64,000 nt of DNA from Lates calcarifer (Eukaryota > Chordata > Actinopteri > Centropomidae). The position numbers and the translations under genes are program-made. The notes beneath the pieces are model-generated. The model was not told the origin of the DNA. It did not search any database and saw only the letters and a list, made by a program, of their open reading frames with translations. Each line of letters begins with the position of its first letter. Positions within the stretch are counted from its first letter, which is position 1. This document shows, one piece after another, positions 11,138 through 21,866 of this stretch. Where the stretch lies: the NCBI RefSeq assembly GCF_001640805.2, contig NC_066833.1:2474243-2538242 (forward strand), written 5' to 3'.

Positions 11138-13609
11138 GCGTGTGTGGTTTTTAGACAATGATGATGTAATGTTCCTGAAAATGAGAGTCACAAAACCTCT
11201 CCAGTCAAGTGGCAGAACCAGACAATCAGTGTAGGGCCCTGCCGGCGCCCCCTAGAGGCAGCGGTGGGCATCACAGCCCCGATACCATAATACTGGACAG
11301 ACTGCTGTGTTTGCACTGACCAAATCTGATGGAGAGACAGAGAAAAAGACTCAGCACATATCAGGGCAATCAGCAGAAAAAATGACAAATAAACCTTCCA
11401 AATAAACATGTTTTTTACATGAATCATTTCAAACACTCATCTCTGAGTCTGAACATAAACACAGAGTAACTGCTTCTGTCTGGAACAGCCATTAGGGCTA
11501 ACTGCAGATCTACATCTGGGGCAACTTGCTGGCTGACCTAATCACCCCACACACTGAGGAAGAGGCAGAAAGACAACAGGACCGTCCCACAGACAGTGTA
11601 CCTCAGGAAACTGTGGTGTTCACTACTCTCCACAGGCGACTGAGGGCGAAAACCTTTTCCACAGAGAGAGGAACTTGTTGATTCTAGACTGGGCAAAATA
11701 AATGTGTTCATGGATAAGAGTGATTCCAGCAGTGCAACTGCAGCAAAATGAAGCTGCTACGTTTATCAGCTTTGTCCTCCTGAAGAAAAGGCTGAAGCCG
11801 ACTGAACAAACACTTAGCTGTCCATGAAAAGTGATTACAACATGTGTGATGCACCAGCAGTAAACACTAGCATCTGATCATATTCCTGGACACACACTGA
11901 CATGAAATCAGAGGTAGCTGAGAAAAAACAGTTACAGCAGTGCTGGGTAATTGGTGAGGTGAAAACATCAGTCATGTTTCAGTCAATGACATGGTAATAT
12001 TCAACCCAGATTCAGCATCCCTCCTGCTCAGGCAGTCTTCCAAGAGACGCCTCACCAGTTTGTGTTCATCCCCCTCTGTGACATCTTTGTCTTTTTTCAG
12101 CAGCGACCGATGCAGCTGCTGCTGCAAAACACTCCAAGGGTTGTTCAACCAGATCCACAGAGCTGAATGTGACTGCAGAGGAACTAATATTTTCCAGCAC
12201 TTCACTTCTTCTGTTAAAGTCAGCAGTGATGCACAAAAATGTGAAATACCTCAGAGACAAGGAACAGCAAGAGATGAAGCAGAGTGGCTCTTCCTCCTCT
12301 GAGGATAGTCACTTGAACTAATGGTAAACACTGGTAACACAAAAGTATGCTAGCTACTACTTTAAAGCTTCCTGTGGAGAAACTAATCGGCTTATTTGTA
12401 AAAGCCAAACATTTTTTCATGCAGGGAGCGGGTGGTGGTGATGGTCGACGTTAGAATAGCCTACACCCTCTGAGCAGCGCTACTTCCTCAGGACAGTCTG
12501 CACGCCACAGCGAGTCTCTATCAGAAAGTGACAAGACTGGGCAGGCTGGGTCGAGGCTAGCTGGTTAGCTGGTTAGCATGAGGGCTTCATAAGAAGAGAA
12601 GAAGTGATAGAAATAGAGGCAAAACACTGGTGTTGCTCAGTGACAGCTGTTACAGCTAATGTTGGCTACAAAGCAAAAGCAAAACATACAAATGGTTCCT
12701 TTAAACAATGAAGCTTTGCTTCTTGAATCTTAAATTTCTTACCAGGTCTTGCAGTTTTTCACAGGACAGTGATTGGTGGGTCCACGCACACATCTCCCAA
12801 TGCTGCACCTGCTCCTGATTGGATGCTGCAGCCGATTCACTGCTTTGATTGGCTGCAAACAGTCACCTGATACAGGGAGAGGAAGGTAGCACATTTTAAA
12901 ATTTGTAATTAAGTTCCACAGATACTTTGAGTTGATTTTCAAAACTGAGGAAATGGAAAACTCTCGATGATATCACTTTACTGTAAGGTTGGAGGAGAAT
13001 ACAAAGGTAGTGGAGAGTTGGTGACAGAGTAAATCTGAGAGTTAAAGGTCACACTGGATGATGGTGTGGGTGATTTCTGCAGAATTATTTTCTCTCTGAA
13101 CACAGCCTTCTTCTTACTCTACCTGCTCCTCAGAGGAATTTTCTACACAAAGCTGACCGTCCCGAAATTGCAAAAGACGTCAGGCCTAAAAATAGATGAA
13201 GCTAAAAAGACTGTAGAGCTGAAATTAAAAGGATCCACAGCAGCAGCTGGAGCTGACTGAAACACCAGGGAAACAGGAAACCTGATGTAATGCTGGAATT
13301 ATTTTACCTTTTAATTTCACTTGATCTACTCTTTATATCTATGGCAGAAAATTTAGACAATAATTATGAATAGATTATGTCAACATTTCTACATCATCCT
13401 TGTTTTAGAAAATACCATCACTACCTGTTGCTTCCTGGCTGTATTTGTGTGTATATTTGTGTATAATGTGTGTCTCCCTCTGCTGGTCAGTCAGCTGCGT
13501 TAAACCTGTATATGACTAGGTTCATCCACACAGATCAGTCTGGGTTCACCTTGGTTAGTGCGGATGATCCTGGGTTAATCTGTGCTCACATGGTTTGAGC
13601 TGGTTCACA

Positions 13610-14600
13610 AGAGGAAACCAAAAAAGACCATAAGAGTCCAGAACAGAAGAGACTGACTTTAAGACCTGAAAACAACAGTGACCAGAAGAGTCCAGAAGAC
13701 ACAAGAGGCTAGAACAGATCAGAGAACAGAAGTTACCATGCTAGACACTATAAGTGAAGAGAGAAGGCTATACCAAACACCTGAGGAGATCTTAAGAGAC
13801 CACAAGAGACCTGAATCGACCAGAAGAGTCCATCTGAAGAGACAAGAAGAGACAAGGGAACAGAAGAAACCATAGGAGACCAGACAAGAGGTCAGAGCAC
13901 TGACCAGAACAGACCAGAGACCAAAAGTGACTAGATGAGTCAGGCAGAGACCAGACAAGACAGCAGAGGAGTCCAGGGACTAACAGAGAAAAGAAAAGAG
14001 TTAGAGTCCTGAAGAGACTAAAAGAGACCACAAGAGGCTAGACGAGAGACTAGAGGACACTGTGCTTTGAGACGGAAAAGACCATGTGAGACCAGACCAG
14101 AAACTAGTAATCACTATAAGAAACCAAAAAAGACCATAAAAGAGTCCAGAACAGACTAGAGGAGACCAACTTTGAGACCTGTAAAGACCAGAGAAGTGGC
14201 CAGAGGAGTCCAGAAGACACTGGAGGAGACCTGAAGAGATCAGAGAACTGAACCGACCATGACAAGATGCCATAAGAGACTAGACCAGGACAAGGCCAGA
14301 CACCTAGAGACCTTAAGAGACCATGAGAGACCTGACTTGACAAGAGCCCAGAAGACCTGTGGAAAGACACCTGAAGAGACTGGAGGAGACAAGGGAACAG
14401 AAGAAACCAGAACAGACCAGACAAGAGATCAGACCACAGAGCAGAATGGACCAGAAACCAAAAGTGACTAGAAGAGTCAGGAAGAGACCAGAACAGAGAG
14501 TAGAGGTGTCCAGACCTGGGACTAAAAGAGACTAGGAGAGACCAGACTAGAGACCAGAGACCGAAGGAGACCAGAGGCAGCTGTGTCCGACACAACAGCT
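13610..14600. repeat. Degenerate purine-rich minisatellite (AGACCAGAAGAG-type)
   Basis: About 1 kb consists of diverged copies of motifs such as AGACCAGA, AGAGTCCAGAAGAC and CTAGAGGAGACC at irregular 15-40 bp spacing. One strand is nearly all A, G and C. Long minus-strand frames full of Ser-Gly-Leu-Leu-Trp appear only because the repeat lacks stops in those frames. A larger-scale duplication is also visible: the AACCAAAAAAGACCATAA phrase recurs at about 13,615 and 14,124. No product is predicted. Confidence 0.75.
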
Positions 14601-14739
14601 CTTGTGGTTGTAAACAAACCCTCATGGCAACAAACAGACCATCTGATTGGTCAGCTGGCTAATTGACTGTTAATTGGCTCTTCATAATCAGCACCAACAC
14701 TGAAGAGACAATTAAAGATGACGGCGTGGGCGGCTGGAG

Positions 14740-14741
<2 letters not shown>

Positions 14742-14779
<38 letters not shown>
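14742..14779. repeat. (GT)n microsatellite
   Basis: About 19 uninterrupted GT units. Confidence 0.96.
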
Positions 14780-14781
<2 letters not shown>

Positions 14782-15095
14782 CAGTAATATATTCAGGTCT
14801 TTGTTTGTCAAAAGCCTTTCGAGGCAACAAGTAGAACAACACACACAGAGCTGAGAGACATGCAGTTTATTTTTAAACCTTTTTAAGCCTTTATCTGACT
14901 GACTATAAAACACACACACTGAATTTTATGTTATTTGTATCTGATCTGAGTTTTCAGCCTAAAAATCTTAAATATACTCCCTCTCCCTCTTTGAAAAGAA
15001 TCCAGACTTTACCTGCTGGAGGTTTTATGTTTCCACACCTCACATACTGGGCTGTGATTGGCTCCAATTAGTTGTGATGTCATAGATCCTGCATC

Positions 15096-15133
15096 CAGTT
15101 CAGTTTAACACCTGGAGGTGTTAAACTGAACTG
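15096..15133. promoter_or_regulatory. Perfect 18-bp inverted repeat with 2-nt loop (T-box-like palindrome)
   Basis: CAGTTCAGTTTAACACCT is followed by GG and then its exact reverse complement. The core TAACACCT-GG-AGGTGTTA holds two head-to-head AGGTGT half-sites like those bound by T-box factors. The classic Brachyury palindrome has no spacer; this has two bases. It is not followed by a T-run and is not near a recognised gene end. A regulatory role is inference only. Confidence 0.4.
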
Positions 15134-15454
15134 AAGCAGCGAAACTTTCCTCCTTCAGCAGAGAAACATCAAAACAAGTAAATCTTGCATAACAGTGACC
15201 TGGCCAAAATGTCAGCATAAAATATTAACTATAATATTATCTTTGCACTTATGTCCTGCTTATAAAATATCAACATTTACATCTAACGACAACATTTTTA
15301 AAAACAAATAAAGTAAAAAGTTTTAGAGAGGTAGAAAATGACTGTCTGACCTGTCACTGTCTTAACTGGCGTCTCCTCGTGTGGCGTCACTGTCACCACC
15401 ACCATCTTCCTATCCAGAGCCGAGCAGAAGGAGCCCATCGTCAACACAAACTAC

Positions 15455-15489
15455 AGGAGGAGGAGGAGGAGGAGGAGGAGGAGGAGGAA
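15455..15489. repeat. (GGA)n microsatellite
   Basis: About 11 GGA units encode poly-Gly or poly-Glu in spurious frames. Confidence 0.95.
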
Positions 15490-15930
15490 GGAGACTCCAA
15501 ACAGACGGAGGACCCTGTATCTTTACGTCTTTTTACCTGTTGGAGAGACATCTTCCTCTGGCTTTCACCCACATGCTGCTCAGCACAGCTCCGTCTGACT
15601 GTTGTTGTACTCCCCTCCCTCCCTCCCTCTCAGAATCAGAAGTGTATGGAGATCTCTTGTCCTTTTAAGCAGGTCACAGTGTGTACAGTTGATGTAGAAG
15701 CAGGATTTTACACCAGCTGACAGTTGTTTTAATTAAACTGGATCCAGATTGTTTCCTGTTGAAACACTGAATCTCTCCTCACCTGTGAACTGACCATTAG
15801 CTAAGCCCCGCCCCTCTCACTTTCTGTTTCTGCACCTGTTGAGCTTTCCTGTCTTGCTCTCCATGTGCACTTCACACTGTCAGTTGTAGCAGACCTGAGA
15901 CAGGTTGTGAACACAACACTGACATATCAT

Positions 15931-16050
15931 CACAGAGCAGCACGATGATTCATGTGGGCTGCTCTTTGTATCCAGTGTTCCTCTCTTTCAGCTCTGTGTT
16001 TGGTCTCCTCCTCCTGAGGGAAATCTCTGGCTCTTTAGCTGCTAAATGCT
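15931..16050 (-). repeat. Dispersed repeat, copy B (inverted partner of 6.5 kb)
   Basis: In reverse complement this matches 6,485-6,600, sharing the AGAGCCAGAGATTTCC and AATCATCGTGCTGCTCTGT phrases. Small indels separate the two copies. Confidence 0.7.
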
Positions 16051-16544
16051 GCACTGTGTTCACCAGCTGGTTGTGTTTGCTAAATAAATGTGGCGCCATT
16101 GTGTAAATCTGTATCTACTTTTTAATGCATACGTGGTACACAGCCAAAGACACAAAGTGTCATCAAGGCACAGCCTGACAGCAGAGACTTCTGGGTAGAT
16201 GTAGTTGGTCGCAGCCTCTCAAATCAGGAGCCACCCTGAGACCCTGAAACACGACCACCGTCCACCAGCAGTGTAGACTCACACAGAGCACCAAGAGAAA
16301 TGGTTCAGAAGGCTGCTGTGCACGCTTTTATATGTTTGCTCCACCCCTATGTTGTGTGAACTATCAATATCTTCATGGGAACCATATTTTCCCACTCCCA
16401 CAGCGTGGGAAATATCAAAGTCCTCGTGATGATGATGATGATGACAGAGGAAAAATGACCGGATTTGCATAGTTTACATTTAAGTGCATGTCAAGCTCAA
16501 GAGACTTGAATCTAGCTCCATCTCATCTCTCTCCATCTAGATCA

Positions 16545-16930
16545 GGCATTTGCAGTCTGGCACAGAAGTGGCCTGGTCTACTTTCAAGACCTCTTCACTG
16601 ATGATGGCTTTGCTTCATTTAAATTTTTATGTGAAGACCATAGTTTACCAAAGTCTCATTACTTCCGATATCTTCAAGCCCGGAGTTTTACCTCTAAATT
16701 TTTCCCAGGGTATCCATCTCCACCCCCCAAAGACCTACTGTACTTAGTCCTTAAAGTAAATCCATTCAACAAAAGAGCAATATCAAAAATATATACATTA
16801 ATTCTGGATAGCTGCCCTCATACGTGGGACAAAGTTGGAGAAATAATACCGGAGGACACCTGGAAGAATACTATACAGCGTATACACACATCTTCTCTTT
16901 GTATTAGACATGGCCTGATTCAGTTCAAGA
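16545..16930 (+). mobile_element. Tx1/L1-type LINE fragment, 5' piece
   Basis: Translating across small frame breaks gives FQDLFTDDGFASFKFL, then HYFRYLQARSF, then LILDSCPHTWDKVGEIIPED and SSLCIRHGLIQFKI. This is the region between the reverse transcriptase and the C-terminal zinc knuckle of teleost Tx1-like L1 elements. It is a 5'-truncated, decayed copy. The coding continues at 17,629 after an inserted hAT element. Confidence 0.75.
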
Positions 16931-17628
16931 TAGTGGTGTGCGATACTGCATATTTTGGTATCGATCCGATACCAAGTAAATACGGGCCAGTATCGCTGAT
17001 ACCGATACTTTTCAATAAATAAGGTGGATGCGTCATTGAATTGCTAAATCTCAATTAATTTTCATTACCTTAAGTGTTTTTTGTGATGTTTCCTTTTTTA
17101 TTATAAATAGTTAAAAGCCAGGACAGAATTAGGACAAAGTTTATAATTAAATAGAAAATGCTTTTATATGTTTATATAAATTGGTAGTGTTTCCACTATA
17201 CCTGACTAGCTTTTTACAAATCCCACATTTTGCTGTTGTCTCATTTTCGGCTTGAGAATACAGCCACATGGCGCTCCTCTTCCTCTCTGCCATTCTTCTG
17301 TTGTATTTTCTCTGTGCGTGTGCTGATGAACCTGAGCCGGCAACTTGCTTGTTTGTTTCCTTTGCGCGTCTAAGTCATGTCACGTAACTCACGTGACGGC
17401 GCAACATCTAAACACAAGGGGGGAGGCGAAGTGTGCCTGCTCTGCGCTGACACAGGAGCGGCGAGTCCGGCAACCTGGCTGAGGTTGCTGTTTCCTCTTT
17501 GCCGAAACCACAGCATTGCAAACAAGAGCGGAACTTAAAGTAAAGAATCGATCTCACCAGGCTAGTATCGATCCAATACCGACTTGGTATCGATACTATC
17601 GATATTTGGATCGATCCGCCCACCACTA
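16931..17628. mobile_element. Non-autonomous hAT element (698 bp) nested in the LINE
   Basis: The ends are TAGTGGTGTGCG and its inverted match CGCCCACCACTA, the usual hAT end form. Further inward both ends share TATCGAT/ATCGATCC motifs. An 8-bp target duplication flanks it: GTTCAAGA at 16,923-16,930 and GCTCAAGA at 17,629-17,636, with one mismatch. Removing the insert and one duplicate restores the LINE reading frame from QFKI into VHRLHYSNDRLAKL, which confirms the boundaries. No transposase is present. Confidence 0.85.
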
Positions 17629-17832
17629 GCTCAAGATTGTCCATAGGTTGCATTATTCTAATGACAGACTGGCGAAATTAACAATCCTAGATGTCAATAC
17701 TCTCCTGTTTCTCTCTCCTGGACACATGTTTTGGTCATGTCCATTTTTGTATGGCTTTTGGTCTTCAATCTTCCAATCACTCTCACCCATACCTAGCAAA
17801 ACACTGCAGCCTGACCCTTTAATACTTTTGTA
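17629..17832 (+). mobile_element. Tx1/L1-type LINE fragment, 3' piece
   Basis: The frame continues VHRLHYSNDRLAKL and, after an internal loss of the cysteine segment, reaches LSPGHMFWSCPFLYGFWSSI. This is the H-x-FW-x-CP signature of the C-terminal zinc-knuckle domain in L1/Tx1 elements. A stop follows at about 17,830. Confidence 0.75.
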
Positions 17833-18283
17833 AGAAATGCTTAAACAATTATTATTAATTATTATGTTTTCAATATTGAAAAATGATAAACAAAGTTGTA
17901 AAAAACTTTGAATCTATTGAATCTATATTTCAATATTGGTGACTATTCTTCTCGTATTAATATTACATTATTCACTTCATGTGGTAAGAAATAACCTAAA
18001 TTGTTGGGAGTTAAGCGTGTGGTAATTTGGCAGCTGGCCAGCATCAGTCATTAAGAGCTTAACAAGCTTAACAAATTACACTCACTCACTGAGTTAAGAT
18101 TAACGTTACTGGTTAGTTTATTTAGTGTATTTCACTGGTGTTATATTAGTGATGTTGGTAAAGTGGCTGTAGCAGACTCTGTGATAGCCACTGTTAGCTG
18201 GAATCGCAGCAGGGAATTCCTGAAGTTTGAAGTTTGAAGTGAACTTATTTATAAAGGGACAATTAATGAACATATAGCCAAAG

Positions 18284-18583
18284 CTAATTTCCATATTCAG
18301 TCTCTTGGCAAGTCAAAGCCATCCACATAACACAACGACTAGCATGACAACAGCAAGCCTTGGTCTTTAGATTAAATCTCTGCACTGCCTCTTCTGCCAC
18401 AGTACTCTCTCTGGTACCAAGGTCTTTCCACTGAAACACAGAATTAATACATTTCTTCCATCCTGTGTCTGTAAAAGGGGTTACAGGACCATCTTTCTCA
18501 AAAACATGCATACAGCACTCCATATCTGTGGTGTTTGCTAGCAAACATAGTTTAAGCAGGGGTGTAGTGTGTGTATGGCCCAT
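18284..18583 (-). pseudogene. Unrecognised 99-codon open frame, possibly a mobile-element exon
   Basis: The translation contains CCMHVFEKDGPVTPFTDT and WKKCINSVFQWKD, followed by a Cys/His-rich stretch (CCCHASRCVMW). The style resembles N-terminal segments of uncharacterised zinc-binding or transposon-derived proteins common in fish, where a cysteine motif precedes a 'WKK' segment. I cannot name the family. There is no clear splice acceptor and no poly(A) site, and the surroundings are repeat debris. A chance frame cannot be excluded. Confidence 0.3.
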
Positions 18584-19213
18584 TGTTGTGACATTATGCT
18601 TATATTATGCTTATAAAGATTGACAGGTGAAAAAAACTACTCACTGGAACTCAAATGTGGGAAATCAGTAATATTTATCATGTGCAGTGTCCACAATGAC
18701 ATTTTGAGAACATCATTAATGTTACAGAAGAATTACGTTTTGAAGGGTTGACAGTAACAACTACATCTAAATCATTTTCTCCCTTTTATCAAACTTAATA
18801 ACGAACTTTGGAGACCATTAACTTTTGATTCATTTCACATCTCTTTAAAAGCGATTGATCTATTGTTATTTTAACTATGTGTTCATTCACGTAGGACCCT
18901 GTGCATAGCTGCCTGCTCGGTTTGTAACTCAGACAAAGTTACCAATAATCAAAAAATGTGCAAAAGGTAAGAGTGTCAACAATTTGTGATTAATTTTTTG
19001 AAAAATGAAGATATTATTAACAAAAAATGAGGTCCTCCCTCGGCGGGGATCATCTAAATACACGAAATCTCCCCTTGGCCCACCGCCTACATATCATCAT
19101 GTAAATTTTATGTTTACCCAGTTGTCCCCATTAAATTAGGAAAAGTCATTAAATATAAAGTTTAAAAAAAAAAAGATGTTTATCATTTATTGAGATATGC
19201 TAAACATTGAATT

Positions 19214-19249
19214 GGGTCAAATTGACCCCAAAGATAATAGGAGGGTTAA
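19214..19249. mobile_element. Single end of a piggyBac-like element
   Basis: The palindrome GGGTCAAATTGACCC is followed by AAAGATAATAGGAGGG and then TTAA at 19,246-19,249. A C/G-triplet terminus abutting TTAA, next to an internal palindrome, is typical of piggyBac-type elements in fish. I did not find the matching opposite end, so the copy may be truncated. Confidence 0.45.
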
Positions 19250-19295
19250 ACTATGTAAACAGCTAGCTAGCTTACGTTAGCTATCTAACATGTTG

Positions 19296-19828
19296 TAACC
19301 TGGCTGAATGAAAGTGACCGTGACAGATATCCATTATGGATTAATTAATGAACAAACCCAGGGCTTACAAACTAAAATTATATGATAGGTTAGCTATCTA
19401 ATGTCTAGTGCACAGCAGAAAGAAGAGTTAAAGCAACATGTAGTAATGGTACTTGTTTTTTTCTGGCTACTATGAATGTTTTCAAGAATAATTTATAAAC
19501 TTTGTTATTCCAGATGACTAATTTACTGAGATACTATAAGGAGGCAGAAGAGATGAGGGCCTTGCATTAGCAAACAGCTCAGAGGGATGCAGGGACAGAG
19601 GCAGCAGGAGTGAGAATGAGGGCTTGTAATTTGTTAAGATTTGTATGTAATATGTTAAGTCAATGTCTACACTGGTGTTCAATTAAATACCTATATCTCT
19701 TCCTCATAGACCATAGAGTGTGTGGATGGAACCTTGTGCCCTTTATTGGGTCAGTGTTTGTCTAATAGAGTGAAATTGTGAGTACTTGCCCAGGTGGAAG
19801 TTCCGGGGTGGTGTAGTCAGGCTATGTC
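19296..19828. repeat. Outer flank of the left block, with an LGWG leader lacking its gene
   Basis: Positions 19,296-19,362 match 27,658-27,724, including GACAGATATCCATTATGGAT. The stretch from about 19,640 to 19,828 in reverse complement matches the leader directly upstream of the LGWG gene at 44,210. Shared phrases include CAGTGTTTGTCTAATAGAGTG and GGTGTAGTCAGGCTAT. The ATG and coding region expected next on the minus strand, near 19,620, are absent. So either the leader existed before a gene landed beside it, or the gene was deleted here. Confidence 0.6.
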
Positions 19829-21120
19829 CTTAAGTCTTAGACCGAAGGTCCTGCTCCTTTTCAAGTGTTAGAACCTGGATACTTTTTAAAACCATGGTGG
19901 TGAATTGAATACAAATATGTGCCTGTGATTTAGTGCACATCACTCTAGCCAGGTACCACAAAACCTACAGACTGTACCCAAAACACATGACACGGGAGTG
20001 GGATGGAACGGGAGTGATTCTTCTCAGATCCGGACGGGACAGGATTTTTTTTTCTAATTTGACTTGGGACTGGGACAGGACAGGATTATGTTTGTGGGAG
20101 TGGGATGGGACAGGAGGGAAAATCCACCCCCGTGTCACCCTATACTCTGAGCTCTTCTATGAAAGTCTTTCTTCTCAGAAAGTTAGTAGAAACACAACGA
20201 GGCTGTAAAGGTGGACTGGTGAGTAGATGGGTTTTCAGTTTTCGTGTGCAGTATCATGATGTTGACAACCCGTGTTGAAAATGTCTTGAGCCTGTGTTAA
20301 AACCACAGACCTTATTTCAGACATTAAACCAAAGCCACACTGACTTTGGGACGAGGGAACAGGAGGTGCTAACATGCTAATGCACCTCTGAGTTTTAGGA
20401 CTCATTCCTGCACCGCTCTATTGTTTGGGTGCAGACCAACGTAATAATAATACTAATGAGAATAAAATGAGAATAGAAATCAAACCATTCAGGTTTTGTT
20501 TAGGCCTGTTTTTAAATGACATTGGACTGGGTTGCGTTATATTTTAGTGATTCCTAACAAAGATATTTCTCTAGTCTTTATGGCTTTTTAGAAACAAAAT
20601 GTAGAATCAAAAATATTTCATTACAAAATAAAGATAATAAAGGAAATTTTAAAAAACTAAGTAAGTATTTAAAAGCATCTATGAAATAGGCCAACAAAAG
20701 GAGGCGAACTGGCTTCAGCTGGGCCACTTTTGGCACTCACAGGTTGTCCTTTAGACACTGGCAGGTGTGGTGTCGGACTGAAATAATCCAGACTTCAGCC
20801 ACTAGATGTCACTGGTGAACTCTCTATTACACTGTTCATTAAGTGGACAGCGTAGTTTGTCCCTCCCAGGACACTGTAGCAGCCACTTTTTAAATGTTGT
20901 TTTGCCCTGCCTGCAAAAATTGTGGAACAATTTCAGAAAAATGTTCCTCAATGGAAAAATGCAAAGACTCTGAAGACTTCACCATCTACAGTGTCTAATT
21001 AAAAACACTGCATTGTGTCCCTCTGCCTCTGGGGGAAGTTTGGAGCGATAGCAAGCGGCAACAGGCCAGGGAGCGCTGTGTTAGCAAGATACATATACTG
21101 TGGACTGATAGAGAGGAGGC
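19829..21120 (+). repeat. S1 segment, left-outer copy
   Basis: About 1.3 kb is directly repeated at 27,738-29,032 and inverted at about 48,870-50,160, with only scattered substitutions. It contains the GC-skewed phrase GGGAGTGGGATGGAACGGGA, which looks like transposon-end material. The small frame at 19,933-20,208 recurs in every copy but lies in low-information repeat sequence, so it is not called as a gene. Confidence 0.85.
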
Positions 21121-21866
21121 CACACCTCACCTTTCACAGGCCACAGCTCCTTTATTACTGAGCACAATTTCATTCACTTCATCACATCATCTCCCAGTCC
21201 TAAATAAGTGCTAATATTATTAAAAGCTAAATATGCCACACATTAAATCAATAAAGCTATAACCAAAACTACATATAGTTACATAAAACATTCTCTCCAA
21301 AAGAAAACAAGACGGCATGAATTCAAAACACTTTAGCATACATTCAACATAAACAAAAACTGGTTTACTCAAATTACAGATTCTAAACTAATACTAATAA
21401 AAATAATCACACTAATAATCCAGAGGAACTCATTCAGTTGCACTAATTTCTACTGACTCTAATACAATAACACATACCATCCTGCTAGCAAAAAAAAAAA
21501 AAAGAGCAGAAAGAATTTTCTGACTGTGTCTTTGTTCATTTTCAGTTAGTAAACACAGCAGAGCTGAGAGAGCAACAACACAGACCAAAGTGAAAGATAC
21601 AACCTGTTTGATTAAGACCAGGCACAACAGGCTCCGGTCAAGTTTGATATATTTAGCTTCTATAACATGTCGTCTTTCAGATTAGTGGAAAGAAAACATC
21701 CAACACACACATTCAGGTGTTTATTTAACCACAGTTTGTCTGTTTGAATCTGTAGGCTTCAATTACAACTCAAATCTTTAAAGGACGTTTTGTCAAAATG
21801 AGTTTTTCTCACACTCCTCCTCCTCAGTAAAACTTAGATTCAGCTAACTCTCCAGTTGTGTTAAAC

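Larger units (their letters stand above)
10346..16540. other. 5' flank of pde1a-like gene and gene-poor interval
   Basis: No gene was recognised over about 6 kb. The interval holds TG microsatellites, a purine-rich degenerate minisatellite at 13.6-14.6 kb, a perfect 18-bp inverted repeat at 15.1 kb, a GGA repeat at 15.46 kb and a dispersed repeat at 15.9 kb. Short frames at 13,066-13,260 and near 15,400 (minus strand) were considered and not accepted. Confidence 0.5.
17833..19295. other. Intergenic debris without a recognised gene
   Basis: AT-rich sequence. A minus-strand open frame (18,284-18,583) and one end of a probable piggyBac-like element near 19,245 are listed separately. Nothing else could be supported. 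Confidence 0.45.

Noticed and set aside
13066..13260. 64-codon frame with a hydrophobic segment and Lys-rich tail
   Set aside because: It could be a small membrane protein exon, but there is no recognised homology, no poly(A) signal and no second exon. The evidence is too weak to call.
13719..14625. Long minus-strand open frames rich in Ser, Gly, Leu and Trp
   Set aside because: They follow the repeat unit, overlap in several frames and have no start context or family motif.
15320..15450. Minus-strand MGSFCSALDRKM... frame with a donor-like end, possibly an alternative pde1a first exon
   Set aside because: The donor phase (1) does not fit the pde1a exon 2 acceptor, which needs phase 2, and the frame is only about 30 codons.
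16279..16470. Frame with six consecutive His codons
   Set aside because: It comes from a short (GAT)n repeat and has no other support.
19933..20208. 91-codon frame conserved in all S1 copies
   Set aside because: It lies in GGGAC/GGGAT-rich transposon-end-like sequence and changes as fast as the flanks. No family was recognised.
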